Positions 45,101 through 53,221 of a DNA stretch of 64,000 nucleotides are shown in pieces. This stretch comes from Ctena decussata (lineage: Eukaryota; Mollusca; Bivalvia; Lucinida; Lucinidae), in assembly GCA_963989385.1 (NCBI GenBank), contig OZ022503.1, positions 50,776,858 to 50,840,857 on the forward strand. The letters run 5' to 3'. The notes beneath the pieces are model-generated. The model searched no databases and was not told the origin of the DNA. It saw only the letters and a program-made list of their open reading frames with translations. The position numbers and the translations under genes were made by a program. The first letter of the stretch is position 1, and every line of letters starts with the position of its first letter.

Positions 45101-47535
45101 GTCGCAACTCAAATACTTATGCTCACTTCTGCTAGTAACAGGCAAGACAAAAATTCTGCTAGTAACAGGCAAGACAAAAATTGTTTCCCATTTCAATGGG
45201 GACTTCTCTAAAATGGAAGAATTTTCTTTCTCAAGGAAAAATTCTCCTCTTTCAGAAAGGGCTTTGCCATTCCAGAGAGCAAAGAGGAAGTCACAAAATG
45301 TGTTTTCTTTTGTAAAAATGACAAGAAACATAAAGGTGTATACTGTCCCCATTTGTTTTGGCACATTGTTTTTGTTTTTCACAACGACTGGAACTAAATG
45401 TTATGTACATACCAGTGGATTATAGCCATGGAACTCTCTCCATTTTTGAACAGGTTCTCCATTTGTCTGAAAGGACATAAAACAGAGTACAACAGAGTGC
45501 ATTTAAGGAGTCACACATTTAAGGTTGCCAGTTTAAACACAGATACATAATCTGAGCCACCTAAAACTAGACCAATCATTGAAGTCATATTTCATATGGA
45601 TTGGAGTCTCAGTGGGATAGGGGAATGAAAAATTGTTACCGGGTTTGGGTCACATGACCAAGATGGCCACCACGCCCATATATGGTAAAAACCCTTCAAA
45701 AATCTTCTTCTTCAGAACCAAAAGGCCTATGACCTTGAAACTTGGTATGTAGCATTGGGCACTCGGACCCATCATAGTTTACACAAATGATGACCATGTG
45801 TTGATCTTGATCTAATTTATGGTACTGTCAACAGTGGTACCTTAGGCTTTTATATGGGAAAACGCTTAAACAGTGGATTTCTCAGAAACTATTTAAGTCT
45901 AAAGTACAATATTTGGTATATATGGTCAACTAAATGAACAGCTGAAGATATTATGTCACTAAAGATCAAGGTCATTCTGTCCGTCCGTCCGTCATCAAGA
46001 TTTTCAAACATCTTCTCCTCAGAAACTGCTGGGCTGATTGAAGCCAAATTTCATATGGAGTCTCAGTGGGATGGGGGGACAAAAGTTTGTTACCAGGCTT
46101 TGGGTCATATGACCAAGATGGCCACCAAGCACATATATGATAAAAACCCTTCAAAAATCTTCTTCTTCAGAACCAAAAGGCCTATGCCCTTGAAACTTGG
46201 TATGTAGCATTGGGCACTCGGGCCCATCATAGTTTATACAAATGATGACCATGTGTTAACCTTGAGCTAATTTGTTATACTGTCAACTTTGGTTTGTGAG
46301 GCTTTAAAGTTTCATATGGGAAAACGCTTAAACAATGGATTTCTCAGAAACTATTTAAGTCTAAGGTACAATATTAGGTATATATGGTCAACTAAATGAA
46401 CTGCTGAAGATATTATGTCACTAAAGATCAAGGTTATTCTGTCCGTCCGTCTTCAAGTTTTTCAAACATCTTCTCCTCAGAAACCACTGGGCCGATTAAA
46501 GATTAGCATGTTTGTTTGCATATATTTTGTTAATGTAATTATATTTGTGTCACATCAACTTTAAAAGATACATTTAAATATGCCCAAGAATTCTGTGAAA
46601 TGCGATATCACTTTATTTATTTTATTAGCACTCCAATAGCCGGCTGGCAGGAGACTTTTAGGTCTAGTGCCAGCCAGCTGGCAGGAGACCAAAAAGTCTC
46701 CTGCCGGCTGTCAGGAGACCTCGCCTTTGATTTACATAATCATTAAAAGGGAGGTAATTTGAATACAGCAAAATAAAAATTAATACAGATATAAAATCCA
46801 AGATAAGAAAATACAGATTTTATGTTTTTATGAAATAAAACTTTATTTACTTCTGAAATGTTTTGATCTTGTAGCAGCTTGATGCAGTTTTAATGCGTTT
46901 TCATAACATTATATGGTTTACAAGGAAGGGGTCATAACTCTGATAATACAAAATACTTTTAATCACAACATTCTCTTTTAGTAGGTAGATAACAGGCCAA
47001 TATGTTGATTACAATAATATTCAAGAATATTGTTAAATATTCATATTTCTGCAAAGTAGAAAACTGACCAATTAGAAATTTTGTTAAGTGTATATTGTGA
47101 CCCCTCATTTGACCACAAAAATATATTGTGACCCCTCATCTGAAATAAAACCATATACTGCTGTGACCCCTCATTTGGACTGAAAATATATATTGTGACC
47201 CCTCATCTGAACTGCTTCCATTTGCATCTCTTAAATGCATTACTGCATTGTAAAACCAAACTGTCCTATTTTTAGAACAATTATACTAATTTTAAGGCAT
47301 CCCTATTTTTATAATTTTTACGGAATTGGCTTTATGCTGGCAATTCAGCCATCAAAAAGGAAGTCTAACTTCTACTGGATCATTTTAAAAATTTGACGAA
47401 CTACTCCATAGGTTATCAACCTTCATTTTGACAGCTGACTTGTAGTTGTAGACTTACCTCTATTACATTTGAAAACTTTTTAAAGTGTTCCAAAAATGTT
47501 GTCTTTCCACTTCCTATATTTCCTTCTATACAAAC
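32220..47535 (-). CDS. Deoxynucleoside kinase (TK2/dNK family), first exon missing
   Basis: Phosphorylates deoxynucleosides for DNA precursor salvage, in mitochondria (TK2) or broadly (insect dNK). Eight exons join in phase to 213 codons plus stop; the family has about 230-265, so the N-terminal exon with the start, and any mitochondrial signal, lies above 47535 and was not found. Seen: P-loop EGNIGSGKTT; catalytic-Glu segment GEPVQKW, with TNGEPV where the family usually has LTEPV; LMERSVYSSRYCFVEN (ERS motif); KWFDWL; VYLRTDPE; LID region RQRPEEKAIP; HEEWLI; VVDANKDK. At positions equivalent to fly dNK V84, M88 and A110, which set substrate choice, it has Met, Leu and Ser (alignment by eye), so specificity should not be assumed. 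Confidence 0.9.
32540..32800 (+). mobile_element. Chimeric rolling-circle-like fragment RC7
   Basis: The 5' end ACAAGAATTCCACGGAA ... TTGCACCTGC is that of RC13, but the core (GTAACAGTGGATGGCAGCCA, CAAAGTTGGTTCAAATTCAT) is that of RC6. The 3' end is cut by a P2 MITE. Confidence 0.6.
32806..33012. mobile_element. Foldback MITE P2 copy
   Basis: AAAGTGGCATGTGCGCCCAG and mirror GCATGCCACTTTG-type right arm; AGACTCAGATCAGCCTGG / CCAGGCTGATCTGAG. Confidence 0.75.
33190..33440. mobile_element. Foldback MITE P2 copy
   Basis: ACACAACTTAACCAACAAAG at the left, CTTTGTTGGTTTTGTCATG at the right, GATCAGACTGGGCAGAT inside. Confidence 0.75.
33446..33622. mobile_element. TIR MITE, pogo-like ends (TACAGTAGAACTTC)
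   Basis: ACAGTAGAACTTCAATGGCT at the left and AAAGTTCTACTGTA at the right; inner GGTAGTTCTAGCCATC. A second copy is at 34726-34908. CAGTAGAAC ends next to TA resemble pogo-group MITEs (inference). Confidence 0.7.
33893..34094. mobile_element. Foldback MITE P1 copy next to a dNK exon
   Basis: CAGGGGAAGCAATTCTGCC, AGAATTTGCTCCTCTTGG, AAAGTTGTTTCCCTG; it ends about 25 bases from the exon at 34119. Confidence 0.7.
34119..34199 (-). CDS. dNK exon, HEEWLI
   Basis: 81 nt, KLLKELHSYHEEWLIERKTF then PIPAPIL. Acceptor TTTCAG, donor GTTTGT. Found by frame and motif, since it has no long ORF. Confidence 0.88.
34338..34487. mobile_element. Foldback MITE P2, internally deleted
   Basis: TGAGCCACAACATGACTAAA at the left, TTTTGTCTTGTTGCGGCTCA at the right; the AAGGGTAGCTA centre is missing. 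Confidence 0.8.
34726..34908. mobile_element. TIR MITE, pogo-like ends, second copy
   Basis: TACAGTAGACCTTCAAAGGC at the left, CGAAGTTCTACTGTA at the right. Confidence 0.7.
34990..35375. mobile_element. Palindromic MITE (family P10)
   Basis: CAGCGTTCATCGTGTGAAGA and its mirror TCATCACACGATGAACGCTG bound 35250-35365. A third diverged arm, TGGCTTCATACACCGATGAACG, lies at 34988, so the element may span the full range. Confidence 0.65.
35800..36030. mobile_element. Foldback MITE P1 copy
   Basis: GGTGTATGGGTACAATTTTA, AAGAGTTTGCACCTACAGG, GAGCAAATTCTATCC and GTTGCTTCTCTTGAAAGTG, GTACCCATTCAC. Confidence 0.7.
36133..36380. mobile_element. Foldback MITE P5 copy
   Basis: TGGGCCCAGTTGTTCAAAAC and ACAACTGGGCCCT with GAAAAGCTTTTGCA / TGCAAAAGCTTCTC. 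Confidence 0.85.
36550..36735. mobile_element. Palindromic MITE abutting a dNK exon
   Basis: GATTGGCTGCTTCCGAGC-ATGT-GCTCAGAAGCAGCCAATC centre with AAATAAAGC / GCTTTATTTT and GGTTATAAAACTTGAG / TTTTATAACC arms. It ends about 22 bases from the exon at 36758. Confidence 0.7.
36758..36837 (-). CDS. dNK exon, YLRTDPE and LID
   Basis: 80 nt, VYLRTDPETVYERVMARQRP then EEKAIPM. Acceptor TTTCAG, donor GTATGT. Confidence 0.94.
36963..37120. mobile_element. P4-type MITE, long form
   Basis: AATATTGGGACACCCAATAC, CAGTTTGGTTTTACAATG, GCAGATGGAATGACCTGCAC, CCCAATACTTAGAATTTTTA. Relatives: 37425-37570, 40590-40700, 59040-59230, 61245-61430, 63310-63545. Confidence 0.6.
37425..37570. mobile_element. P4-type MITE fragment
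   Basis: CAGACCCTGATCAGACTG, CAGATCTGAGTCTGCACTG and GCCAATACTTAGAATTTTCA. Confidence 0.55.
37588..37676 (-). CDS. dNK exon, KWFDWL
   Basis: 89 nt, KLMNKMEYLMLAKWFDWLMT then VNDVKIDLI. Acceptor TTTCAG, donor GTGAGT. Confidence 0.92.
37795..38010. mobile_element. Foldback MITE P1 copy
   Basis: AGGTAAATGTACACTTCAAT, AAAGGAGACAACTTTTGTG, GTTGCTGCCCCTGGAAATTT; the centre is rearranged. Confidence 0.6.
38260..38465. mobile_element. Foldback MITE P1 copy
   Basis: AGGTGAATGGGTACACTTTT at the left, GAGGTGTACCCATAAACCT at the right; CAAGAATTTGCACC remains of the centre. Confidence 0.7.
38543..38616 (-). CDS. dNK exon, ERS motif
   Basis: 74 nt, TKPVRLMERSVYSSRYCFVE then NQYKK. Acceptor TTACAG, donor GTGAGT. 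Confidence 0.93.
38700..39097. other. No gene seen
   Basis: TTGAGATTGTTTTGGAGGGG (38727) recurs at 1809, so this is an old repeat. Two plus frames of about 70 codons have no family likeness. Confidence 0.4.
39121..40010 (+). mobile_element. Rolling-circle-like element RC8
   Basis: Left ATGTCCCCCGCCTTGG; right CCGCTTTTCTTCGAAAAGGCGG and GGGACAAT, so GTCCCCCGCCTT is inverted at the ends. Upstream ACAAGCAAATTCGATGAATT (about 39097) is shared with RC9 and may be the true 5' end. The core is three to four units of 191-192 bp (GTGAGGATTAT at 39226, 39418, 39609), then GGGGGACGGAAAGATGG. Confidence 0.7.
40052..40141 (-). CDS. dNK exon, substrate-pocket helix
   Basis: 90 nt, AQLYESPQRWCYTVQMFMLL then TLMELHMKPQ. 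Gln of VQ is the conserved base-binding residue. Acceptor TTTCAG, donor GTGATG. Element RC8 ends about 40 bases away. Confidence 0.92.
40168..40510. mobile_element. Foldback MITE P1 with a nested 128-bp insertion
   Basis: TTTCAGGGGAAGCAACTCTG, AGAATTTGCTCCTGAAGGAG, then an insertion at 40300-40427, then CAAAGGGTTTCATTAACAGG and GTTGTCTTCC. The right part is displaced by the insertion. Confidence 0.75.
40300..40427 (-). mobile_element. 128-bp LINE/SINE tail inserted in P1, 13-bp target duplication
   Basis: TAGACCCTTGTTT lies on both sides (40287-40299, 40428-40440). The minus strand ends CAAATAAAATAGTG, a poly(A)-signal-like 3' end. A 13-bp duplication and a short 3' fragment fit target-primed reverse transcription. 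Confidence 0.8.
40838..41791. mobile_element. 954-bp TIR element with TA target duplication
   Basis: GAGTAAGGGGACATGGCTTC at 40838 and its perfect inverse ending 41791 (25 bp), TA on both sides. An extra inverted end copy GTGTGCGAAGCCATGTCCCC lies inside at about 41562. No transposase ORF. Probably a non-autonomous Tc1/mariner-group element (inference). Confidence 0.82.
41803..41885. mobile_element. Short P4 MITE
   Basis: TTTTGGGACACCTAAAATAA, TTTCCATTTGGGACAAAGGAAA, TTAGGTGTACCAATATTTAA; starts 10 bases after the TIR element ends. Confidence 0.75.
42088..42153 (+). repeat. (AAT)n(ATT)n microsatellite
   Basis: About ten AAT then eleven ATT units, a perfect inverted repeat. It opens several false frames of poly-N, poly-I and poly-Y. 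Confidence 0.95.
42154..43079. mobile_element. 926-bp TIR element (TATACTGAACAAAAA)
   Basis: TATACTGAACAAAAAAAGAA (27-bp perfect inverted ends, 42154-42180 and 43053-43079), TA-type flanks. No transposase ORF in 870 bp of interior. Tc1/mariner group is likely (inference). Confidence 0.8.
43149..44853 (+). mobile_element. Rolling-circle-like element RC9
   Basis: 5' AACAAGCAAATCTGG (from about 43128), TATATCCCCCGCCGAAG; 3' GGACGGACAGACAGAAGG, hairpin CCGCC-TTC-GGCGG, GGGATAAC. TATCCCCCGCCGAAG is inverted at the ends. The core is seven or more units of about 150-160 bp (GGGCAATAACTCATGCATTAC). Confidence 0.78.
44874..45113. mobile_element. Foldback MITE P2 copy
   Basis: TGAGCTGCGACACGAGAAAA at the left, TTTTGTCGTGTCGCAACTCA at the right. 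Starts 20 bases after RC9. Confidence 0.82.
45118..45345. mobile_element. Diverged P1 MITE with a 24-bp tandem duplication
   Basis: TGCTAGTAACAGGCAAGACA occurs twice (45131, 45158). GAAGAATTTTCTTTCTCAAG and its mirror form the centre; CCAGAGAGCAAAGAGGAAGT matches P1. Confidence 0.6.
45413..45466 (-). CDS. dNK exon, TNGEPVQKW
   Basis: 54 nt, TNGEPVQKWREFHGYNPL. Acceptor TTTCAG, donor GTATGT. The Glu-Pro-Val and Trp match the family; the preceding NG is unusual. Confidence 0.9.
45590..46500 (+). repeat. 455-bp tandem repeat, two copies
   Basis: GGAGTCTCAGTGGGAT at 45603 and 46058. Each unit has TATGACCAAGATGGCCACCA, CTTGGTATGTAGCATTGGGC and ends AAGATCAAGGTNATTCTGTC with CCGTCCGTC. The content resembles rolling-circle-element cores, but no ends were found. 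Confidence 0.85.
46640..46745. mobile_element. Palindromic MITE (family P11)
   Basis: GCCGGCTGGCAGGAGACTTT is mirrored by AAAGTCTCCTGCCGGCTG, with a third partial arm CCAGCTGGCAGGAGACC between. Confidence 0.7.
46746..47457. other. Intron, old P6 and P4 MITE pieces
   Basis: TATTGTGACCCCTCAT recurs at about 47095, 47130, 47160 and 47194 (P6 arms), followed by a P4-type half (GCATTGTAAAACCAAACTG). Otherwise nothing. Confidence 0.5.
47458..47535 (-). CDS. dNK exon with P-loop
   Basis: 78 nt, VCIEGNIGSGKTTFLEHFKK then FSNVIE. Acceptor CTTCAG, donor GTAAGT. First exon that can be recognised. Confidence 0.93.
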
Positions 47536-47587
47536 CTGAAGAAACAGAGAAATAAGCAATTTCATTCTTAAGGTGAACAGGTGCCCA

Positions 47588-47795
47588 GAACTCCAGATAA
47601 GAAGGGGTATTGAAGGTAAGTCAAAAGATATTTTTTTTCTTATTTCTCGATGAAAACATACATTAGAACCCCTCATGATCATCAGAACCGTCTCACTGAG
47701 ACGGTTCTGATGAGAGGTCACAACATAAGTTTATATGGAGAAATATGGAAAATTACCCCAAAATTATCCCTGTTACCCCTTTTTACCTATAGCAC
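47588..47795. mobile_element. Foldback MITE P6 copy
   Basis: CTCCAGATAAGAAGGGGTA at the left; centre CAGAACCGTCTCACTGAGAC / GGTTCTGATGAGAGGTCACA; TTACCTATAGCAC at the right. Confidence 0.8.
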
Positions 47796-47804
47796 TGGGG
47801 TACA

Positions 47805-47925
47805 AATTCAGATGAAGCAATCTTGTCATTTTCTTTTTGCCTCCCTTCTCAACAGAAGTGATTTCTTTAGAGAAAGAATTTGCTCCCTAGGGGCAATTCT
47901 TCTTTTTTTCTTTGAGTAAAGATAT
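47805..47925. mobile_element. P1 MITE, left half
   Basis: TTTTTGCCTCCCTTCTCAAC, AAAGAATTTGCTCCCTAGG; then broken. Confidence 0.6.
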
Positions 47926-48030
47926 ATCCACCTCTGTGTCATGGTCTACATGCCTGCTATGCTAGGATCACCTCAGCGATATCCCTGAAATGCAATTATA
48001 GAAATATCAGGGAATGGAATGAAACATGTT

Positions 48031-49436
48031 TACAACTAGAAATGCGTCCATAGGACACGGATGCCCCCGCCTAGTGCCTTGAGTAAGATGTCACCTTAAT
48101 TAAGTTACTGGCACTTGTAGGATTACTAGGTTCATAGAGGCAGACTTGTACAATATAAATGGCAAATCAAGAGACATAAAATATCAAAACAACCTATGCA
48201 GGACTAAGTTATAAGCCAGACACAAAAATGATTTCACTATAGCGTATACATAAAGTTTACATGGGAAGTGTGACCTGGACCTTCAAGCTAGGGGTTTGTC
48301 ATGATGATCATTCATGCAATATAGTTTTGAATCCCACCATGCAGGATAAAGTTATGGACAGGACATAAACATGTTTCACTGAAGCCTATGCATAAAGTTT
48401 AAGTGCAGACTGTGACCCTGACCTTTGAGTTAATGATATGATTCTTGCATGTGACACATCAACTTTTCATGACAATTATTTATGCCAGATAATTTTGAAA
48501 TCCCATCATGCAAGACTAAATTTCACTACAGACTATGCACAAAGCTTAAGTGTTGACTGTGACCTTGACCTTCAAGCTAGCAGCGTGGTTTTTGCTCACA
48601 ACACACCATCTTGTCATGACAATTATTTATACAAATTAATTATGTGATCCCACCATGCAGGACAAAGTTGTGGACCAGACACAAAAAATATTTCATTATA
48701 GCCTATGCACAAAGTTAAAGTGCCGACTGTGACTTTGACCTTTATGATAGTGACATGATTCTTGCAAGCAACACATTGTCTTGTCATGATGATCATTTGT
48801 GTCAAATTATTTTTAAATCCCACCATGCAGTCCAAAGTTATGGGTCGAACACAAACATATTTCACTATAGCCTACAGGTATGTACAAAGTTTAAGTGTGG
48901 GATGTGACCTTGACCTTTGAGATAGCCATGTGATTTTTGCATATGACACACCATCTTGTCATGACTATCATTTGTGCCAAATAATTTTAAATCCCACCAT
49001 GCAGTCTAAAGTTATGGGTCGGACACAAACATATTTCATTATAGCCTATGTACAAAGTTTAAGTGCTGAATGTGACCTTGACCTTTCAGATAGCCATGTG
49101 GTTCTTGCATATGACATACCATCTTGTCATGATGATCATTTGTGCCAAATTATTTTCAAATCCCACCATGCAGTCTAAAGTTATGGGTCAGACACAAACA
49201 CATTTCATTATAGCCTATGTACAAAGTTTAAGTGTGGACTGTGACTGTGACCTCTGAGATAGCGACATGGTTCTTGCACGTGACACACCGTCTTGTCATA
49301 ATGATCATTTAAGCCAAATAATTTTTGAATCCCACCATGCAGTCCAAAGTTATGGATCGGACACTAACAAATTTCATTTTAGCCTATGTACAAAGTTTGT
49401 ACGAACTGTGACCTTGACCTTTGAGACTTGGTTTCT
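48031..49436 (+). mobile_element. Rolling-circle-like element RC10, 3' end lost
   Basis: 5' AACTAGAAATGCGTCCATAGG ACACGGATGCCCCCGCC resembles the 5' end of RC4. The core is eight degenerate units of about 145-177 bp (GTGACCTTGACCTT, TCCCACCATGCAG, CTTGTCATGATGATCATTTG). The array stops where an RT fragment begins; no 3' hairpin was seen. Confidence 0.6.
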
Positions 49437-49760
49437 TAAAATAAATCCAGCTGTCCGAGAGGCAGCATATAAGACCCTGTTAGGCTACAAGCTGAATATG
49501 CCCCAATAATGATATACAAAACAGGGCATTAGCAAAGTTGAGATGGTCCAACGCAGGGCCATAAGGTGGATATCCTTGCAGCAGTGTTACTGAAAAGCAG
49601 CATGAACTTTGTTGGAGGTCATTGGAACAGAGGCGGTCCCATCGTTTGTCCTCTTAGCTGTGGTACAGTTGAATGCACTGCCTGCTTATGTTGTTGTTTT
49701 GCCTACTCTAGATCCCTTTAGAGAGGCAGTCCAGTCTTGTGACCATTCAATGCCATAAAG
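49437..49760 (+). pseudogene. LINE RT C-terminal fragment, decayed
   Basis: AVREAAYKTL, then after a stop VEMVQRRAIRW, then LPTLDPFREAVQSC. The order matches the end of the RT at 51419-53221 but with stops and frameshifts, on the opposite strand. Confidence 0.7.
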
Positions 49761-49989
49761 CAAAAGAAACATTGTTTTTCAACCTGCTTTTATCTGACTT
49801 TCACCACCCTTTTAACATTAACACTTCTATCTTTTATTTCAGCACTGCATTCCTTTAAACTTTCTAACTGCCTTGATGCGCAGACATTCCTGCCCAAAAT
49901 CCTCAGGAGTTGGTGTTGCAGTATAAATAGATCTATTTCTATCTCTTGATACTGAAGACGATCATTTTCTGATCATTACCTCAGGCGTG

Positions 49990-51180
49990 GTGGGTGGCTA
50001 AATTTAGAATTTAGCTCAAGGGAAAAACAAACTTTCGGGGTGGGCCATTAAAGCTATTTACAAGAAGCAGATCAGAGGCATGCTAAAAGACATGCCTCTG
50101 GACCGATAATCTAAATAAGGGCCTTAAACTCCTCAGCGGTCTTGGCAGAAACCACCGAAGAGGGGAGACAACTCCACACAGGAACAGTCCTGGGGAAAAA
50201 TTAATTTTTCAGGGCATCACTATATATACGCAAGGTATCTAGTGTATTGAGAGTCATGGGATGCCCTAGTCCTTCTCAACTTTGGTGCTGGGGTCAAGTA
50301 CTTATCCTTCTCAAGGGACACTGTAACAGAATGAATCTTGAAAAGAAGGTTAAGGAGGACTGCTCGCGGCGGGCCTCCTGGGATGGCCACTCAAGCTCGC
50401 CAGCATATCGCCGACACTACTTGTGTTCCGCCATCGCCTGCAGGTCCACCTGGCAGCTGTTGTCTGCACCTTCTCAACCTGCTGAATCTGAGTTTTATGA
50501 TCGGGATGCCAAATAGGTACTGCATACTCTAGTTGAGGGCGAACCAATGTTTTGTATGCAGCTTCCTTAGTTTGCTGAGGTGCCAGTGCCAAATTGTGCC
50601 GAAGAAATCCCATTGTCTTAGTTGCCTTACTTGATATTTCTGAAATATGTTGACCCCAATCCAAATTGTCTGTAATCGTTATACCGAGATACTTGGCGGA
50701 CTAAACCTGTTCCAATCTTTGCTGATGAAGAGAGTAATTAGAGTGTATTTGCTTGCTAGGGAGGTGCAGAGTCACGCTCATAGGATGACATTTGGCAACA
50801 TTAAATTCTATTTGCCAATCGGTCTCCCATTGTGCGAGGCTGTTCAGGTCATCTTGCAAGATCTGCCAATCCATGGGGGGGAAGATATTCCTATACAAAA
50901 CACAATCATCAGCAAAACGACGAAAAGATGACCTGATGTTGTCTGGAAGATCATTTATGAAAATAAGAAACAGGACCAGCCCTAAGACCCATCCTTGAGG
51001 GACATCAGATAGAACCGGGACTGGATCTGAGGCTTGGCCATCTAAAACCTATTTTTGAGAGCGCTCAGAGAGCTATGAAGCGATCAACTTATGAGTTGAT
51101 CCTCTAATCCCGTAATAATCTAATTTGTACTATAGCCTCCTATGTGGTACCTTGTCAAAGGCCTTTGCAAATAGATAGAT
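49990..51180 (-). pseudogene. Decayed relative of the FADD-type LINE RT
   Basis: Minus-strand pieces in three frames: KAFDKVPHRRL (near 51150), VPQG remnant, FADDCVLYRNI (near 50900), QIEFNVAKCH, WGQHISEISSKATKTMGFL, TKEAAYKTLVRPQLEYA, VEKVQTTAARWTCRRW. Several stops and frameshifts. Close to but clearly older than the copy at 51419-53221. Confidence 0.8.
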
Positions 51181-51418
51181 AGATTCCAAATTGATTTTTC
51201 ATCAATATTGAAAACGCAATACTTTCTTTCTTTTCTTTCTCTCGGTACTGCTCTCGGTCAGTAACTGACCATGATGGCAGGCGCGGGGTGTGGCGCATAA
51301 GTTTCAAAAAAAAAAAAAAATAGTATTTTCCTATGACAAGGCCACACAGAGTTAAAACTATTTACAAGAAGTCCTCAGGGATAGGCATTACATGCTCTAT
51401 CCCTGCCCAACCCGAGGT
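51181..51418 (-). other. 3' UTR of the younger LINE, simple repeats
   Basis: A 14-15 base A tract (about 51306) and TTTCTTTCTTTTC. TTTTTCATCAATATTGAAAA (about 51197) recurs as TTTTCATCAATATTGAAA at 53758, on the other side of the LINE. Confidence 0.5.
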
Positions 51419-53221
51419 TTACACTATTTTGGACTTAAACTCCTCAACTGTCTCCGCAGAGACAGCTTCAGTTGTAAGCCCATTCCAAGCTGCAATTGAC
51501 CTGGGGAAGAAGGAATGTTTCAAACCGTCAGAATAAGCAACTGGACGGTGATACTGAAAGGGGTGGGTTCTTGTTCTCATCTTCCCTCTACCGGACTCAG
51601 ACAGATACTTATCCTTATTAACTATTGCCTGGTTATTATGAATTTTGTAGAACAGAGATAGAGAAGCCTGTTGCCGCCGTTCCTGCAGATCTGGCCATTC
51701 AAGTTCCTCTAGCATGTCGCTTACATGGCTCTGGTTGCGCCAGCGTCTGCAGGTCCAGCGTGCAGCAGTCCTCTGTACTTTCTCTATTCTACCAATCTCA
51801 GTCTGATGATGGGGGGTCCAAACAGGTGCCGCGTACTCTAATTGGGGCCGGACCACAGCTTTGTATGCAGCAGCCTTAATGTCCTTAGGAGCAAAAGCCA
51901 GGTTTCGGCGAAGGAAACCAAGAGTCTTCGTGGCTTTGCTAGTGATGTTGTTAATATGTTGACCCCATTCGAGGTCATCAGTGATCGTGACTCCCAAGTA
52001 TTTGGCAGAAGGAACGTTCTCCAAAACTTGGTTGTGCAGAACATAGTTATGAATGATCTGCTTGGAAGGGGGATGCTTAGTCACCCTCATGGTGTGACAT
52101 TTAGCAACATTAAACTTCATGAGCCATGCCTCTTCCCAACAGGCCAGTTTATCCAAATCTTCCTGAAGTAATTGTTGGTCTTCAGACCTTCTAATGTTTC
52201 TATAAAGGACACAGTCGTCAGCAAAAAGACGGACTGTTGAACTGATGTTGTCTGGCAGGTCATTAATAAATATCAAGAAGAGTATGGGTCCAAGAACGGA
52301 ACCCTGGGGGACACCAGACAAAACAGGGGCAGGGTCTGAACAGGCTCCATCAAGTACTACTCTTTGAGTCCGTCCAGATAGCCAAGCAGTTATCCACTGG
52401 AGGATATGGTTTCTGATACCATAGTACTCCAGCTTGTAAATCAGTCGTCGATGGGGAACCTTATCGAAAGCCTTGGCAAAGTCCATAATAATGAGGTCAG
52501 TCTGTTTGTGACCCCTATTATGGGCACCATCTAGGTTTTCATACAAGTCGTGCATGAACTGGACAAGTTGGGTCTCGCAGGACCTGCCGCTTCGGAAACC
52601 ATGTTGAGACTCAACAAGGATATTATGTTCTGACAAATGTTGCATGATCTGACTCACAAGGATGTGCTCTAATGATTTACAGCATATACAGGTTAGGGAA
52701 ACTGGCCTGTAATTTGCAGGGTCATACCTTTCTCCCTTCTTATAAATGGGAGCCACATTGGCTTGTAGCCAATCATCAGGTACTCTTCCTTGGGCAAGGG
52801 ACTGGTTGAAGATGCAGGCAAGGACCTGAGCAATTTCAGCACTGCATTCTTTCAACACACGAGCACTTAGGTCATCAGGACCTGAAGCTTTATGGGGGTT
52901 CAGACGGTCAAGTAGCTTTTTGACCCCATTGGGGTCGATTGAAAAATCACCTATATCTGGATAATGGCTTGGTCCTTTTGAAGGGGGATCATCACTTTGT
53001 TCCTGGGTGTATACAGACCCAAATTGTTCACTAAAAATGTCGGCCTTATCTTTATTACCTGTTTTCAAAATTCCATTATTCCTAAGGCAGGTCACACCCG
53101 TTGAATCTTTTCTCAAGTTTTTCATGAAGGACCAAAACCGTTTTAGCTGATCGTTCCGGTTACAGTCTTCTATAACAGTATCTGTTACCGATTGATTGGA
53201 ATACTTGTAATTAAGCAATGA
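51419..53221 (-). pseudogene. Non-LTR retrotransposon RT, 5'-truncated, long open frame
   Basis: 599 codons open on the minus strand, stop TAA at 51421-51419. RT motifs in order: NPHKASGPDDLSARVL, WLQANVAPIYKKGERYDPAN, YRPVSLTCICCK, SQHGFRSGRSCETQL, DFAKAFDKVPH, LSGVPQGSVLGPILFLIFIN, FADDCVLYR, NVAKCHTMRV, KYLGVTI. After RT comes the TAARWTCRRW segment and a PRSIAAWNGL end. FADD is in the catalytic place of the usual YADD. No endonuclease and no RNase H, so CR1/Jockey-like and 5'-truncated near 53218. Confidence 0.9.

Noticed and set aside
51419..53221. Host gene for a reverse transcriptase or telomerase
   Set aside because: The motif set is that of LINE ORF2, with decayed copies beside it and no introns.
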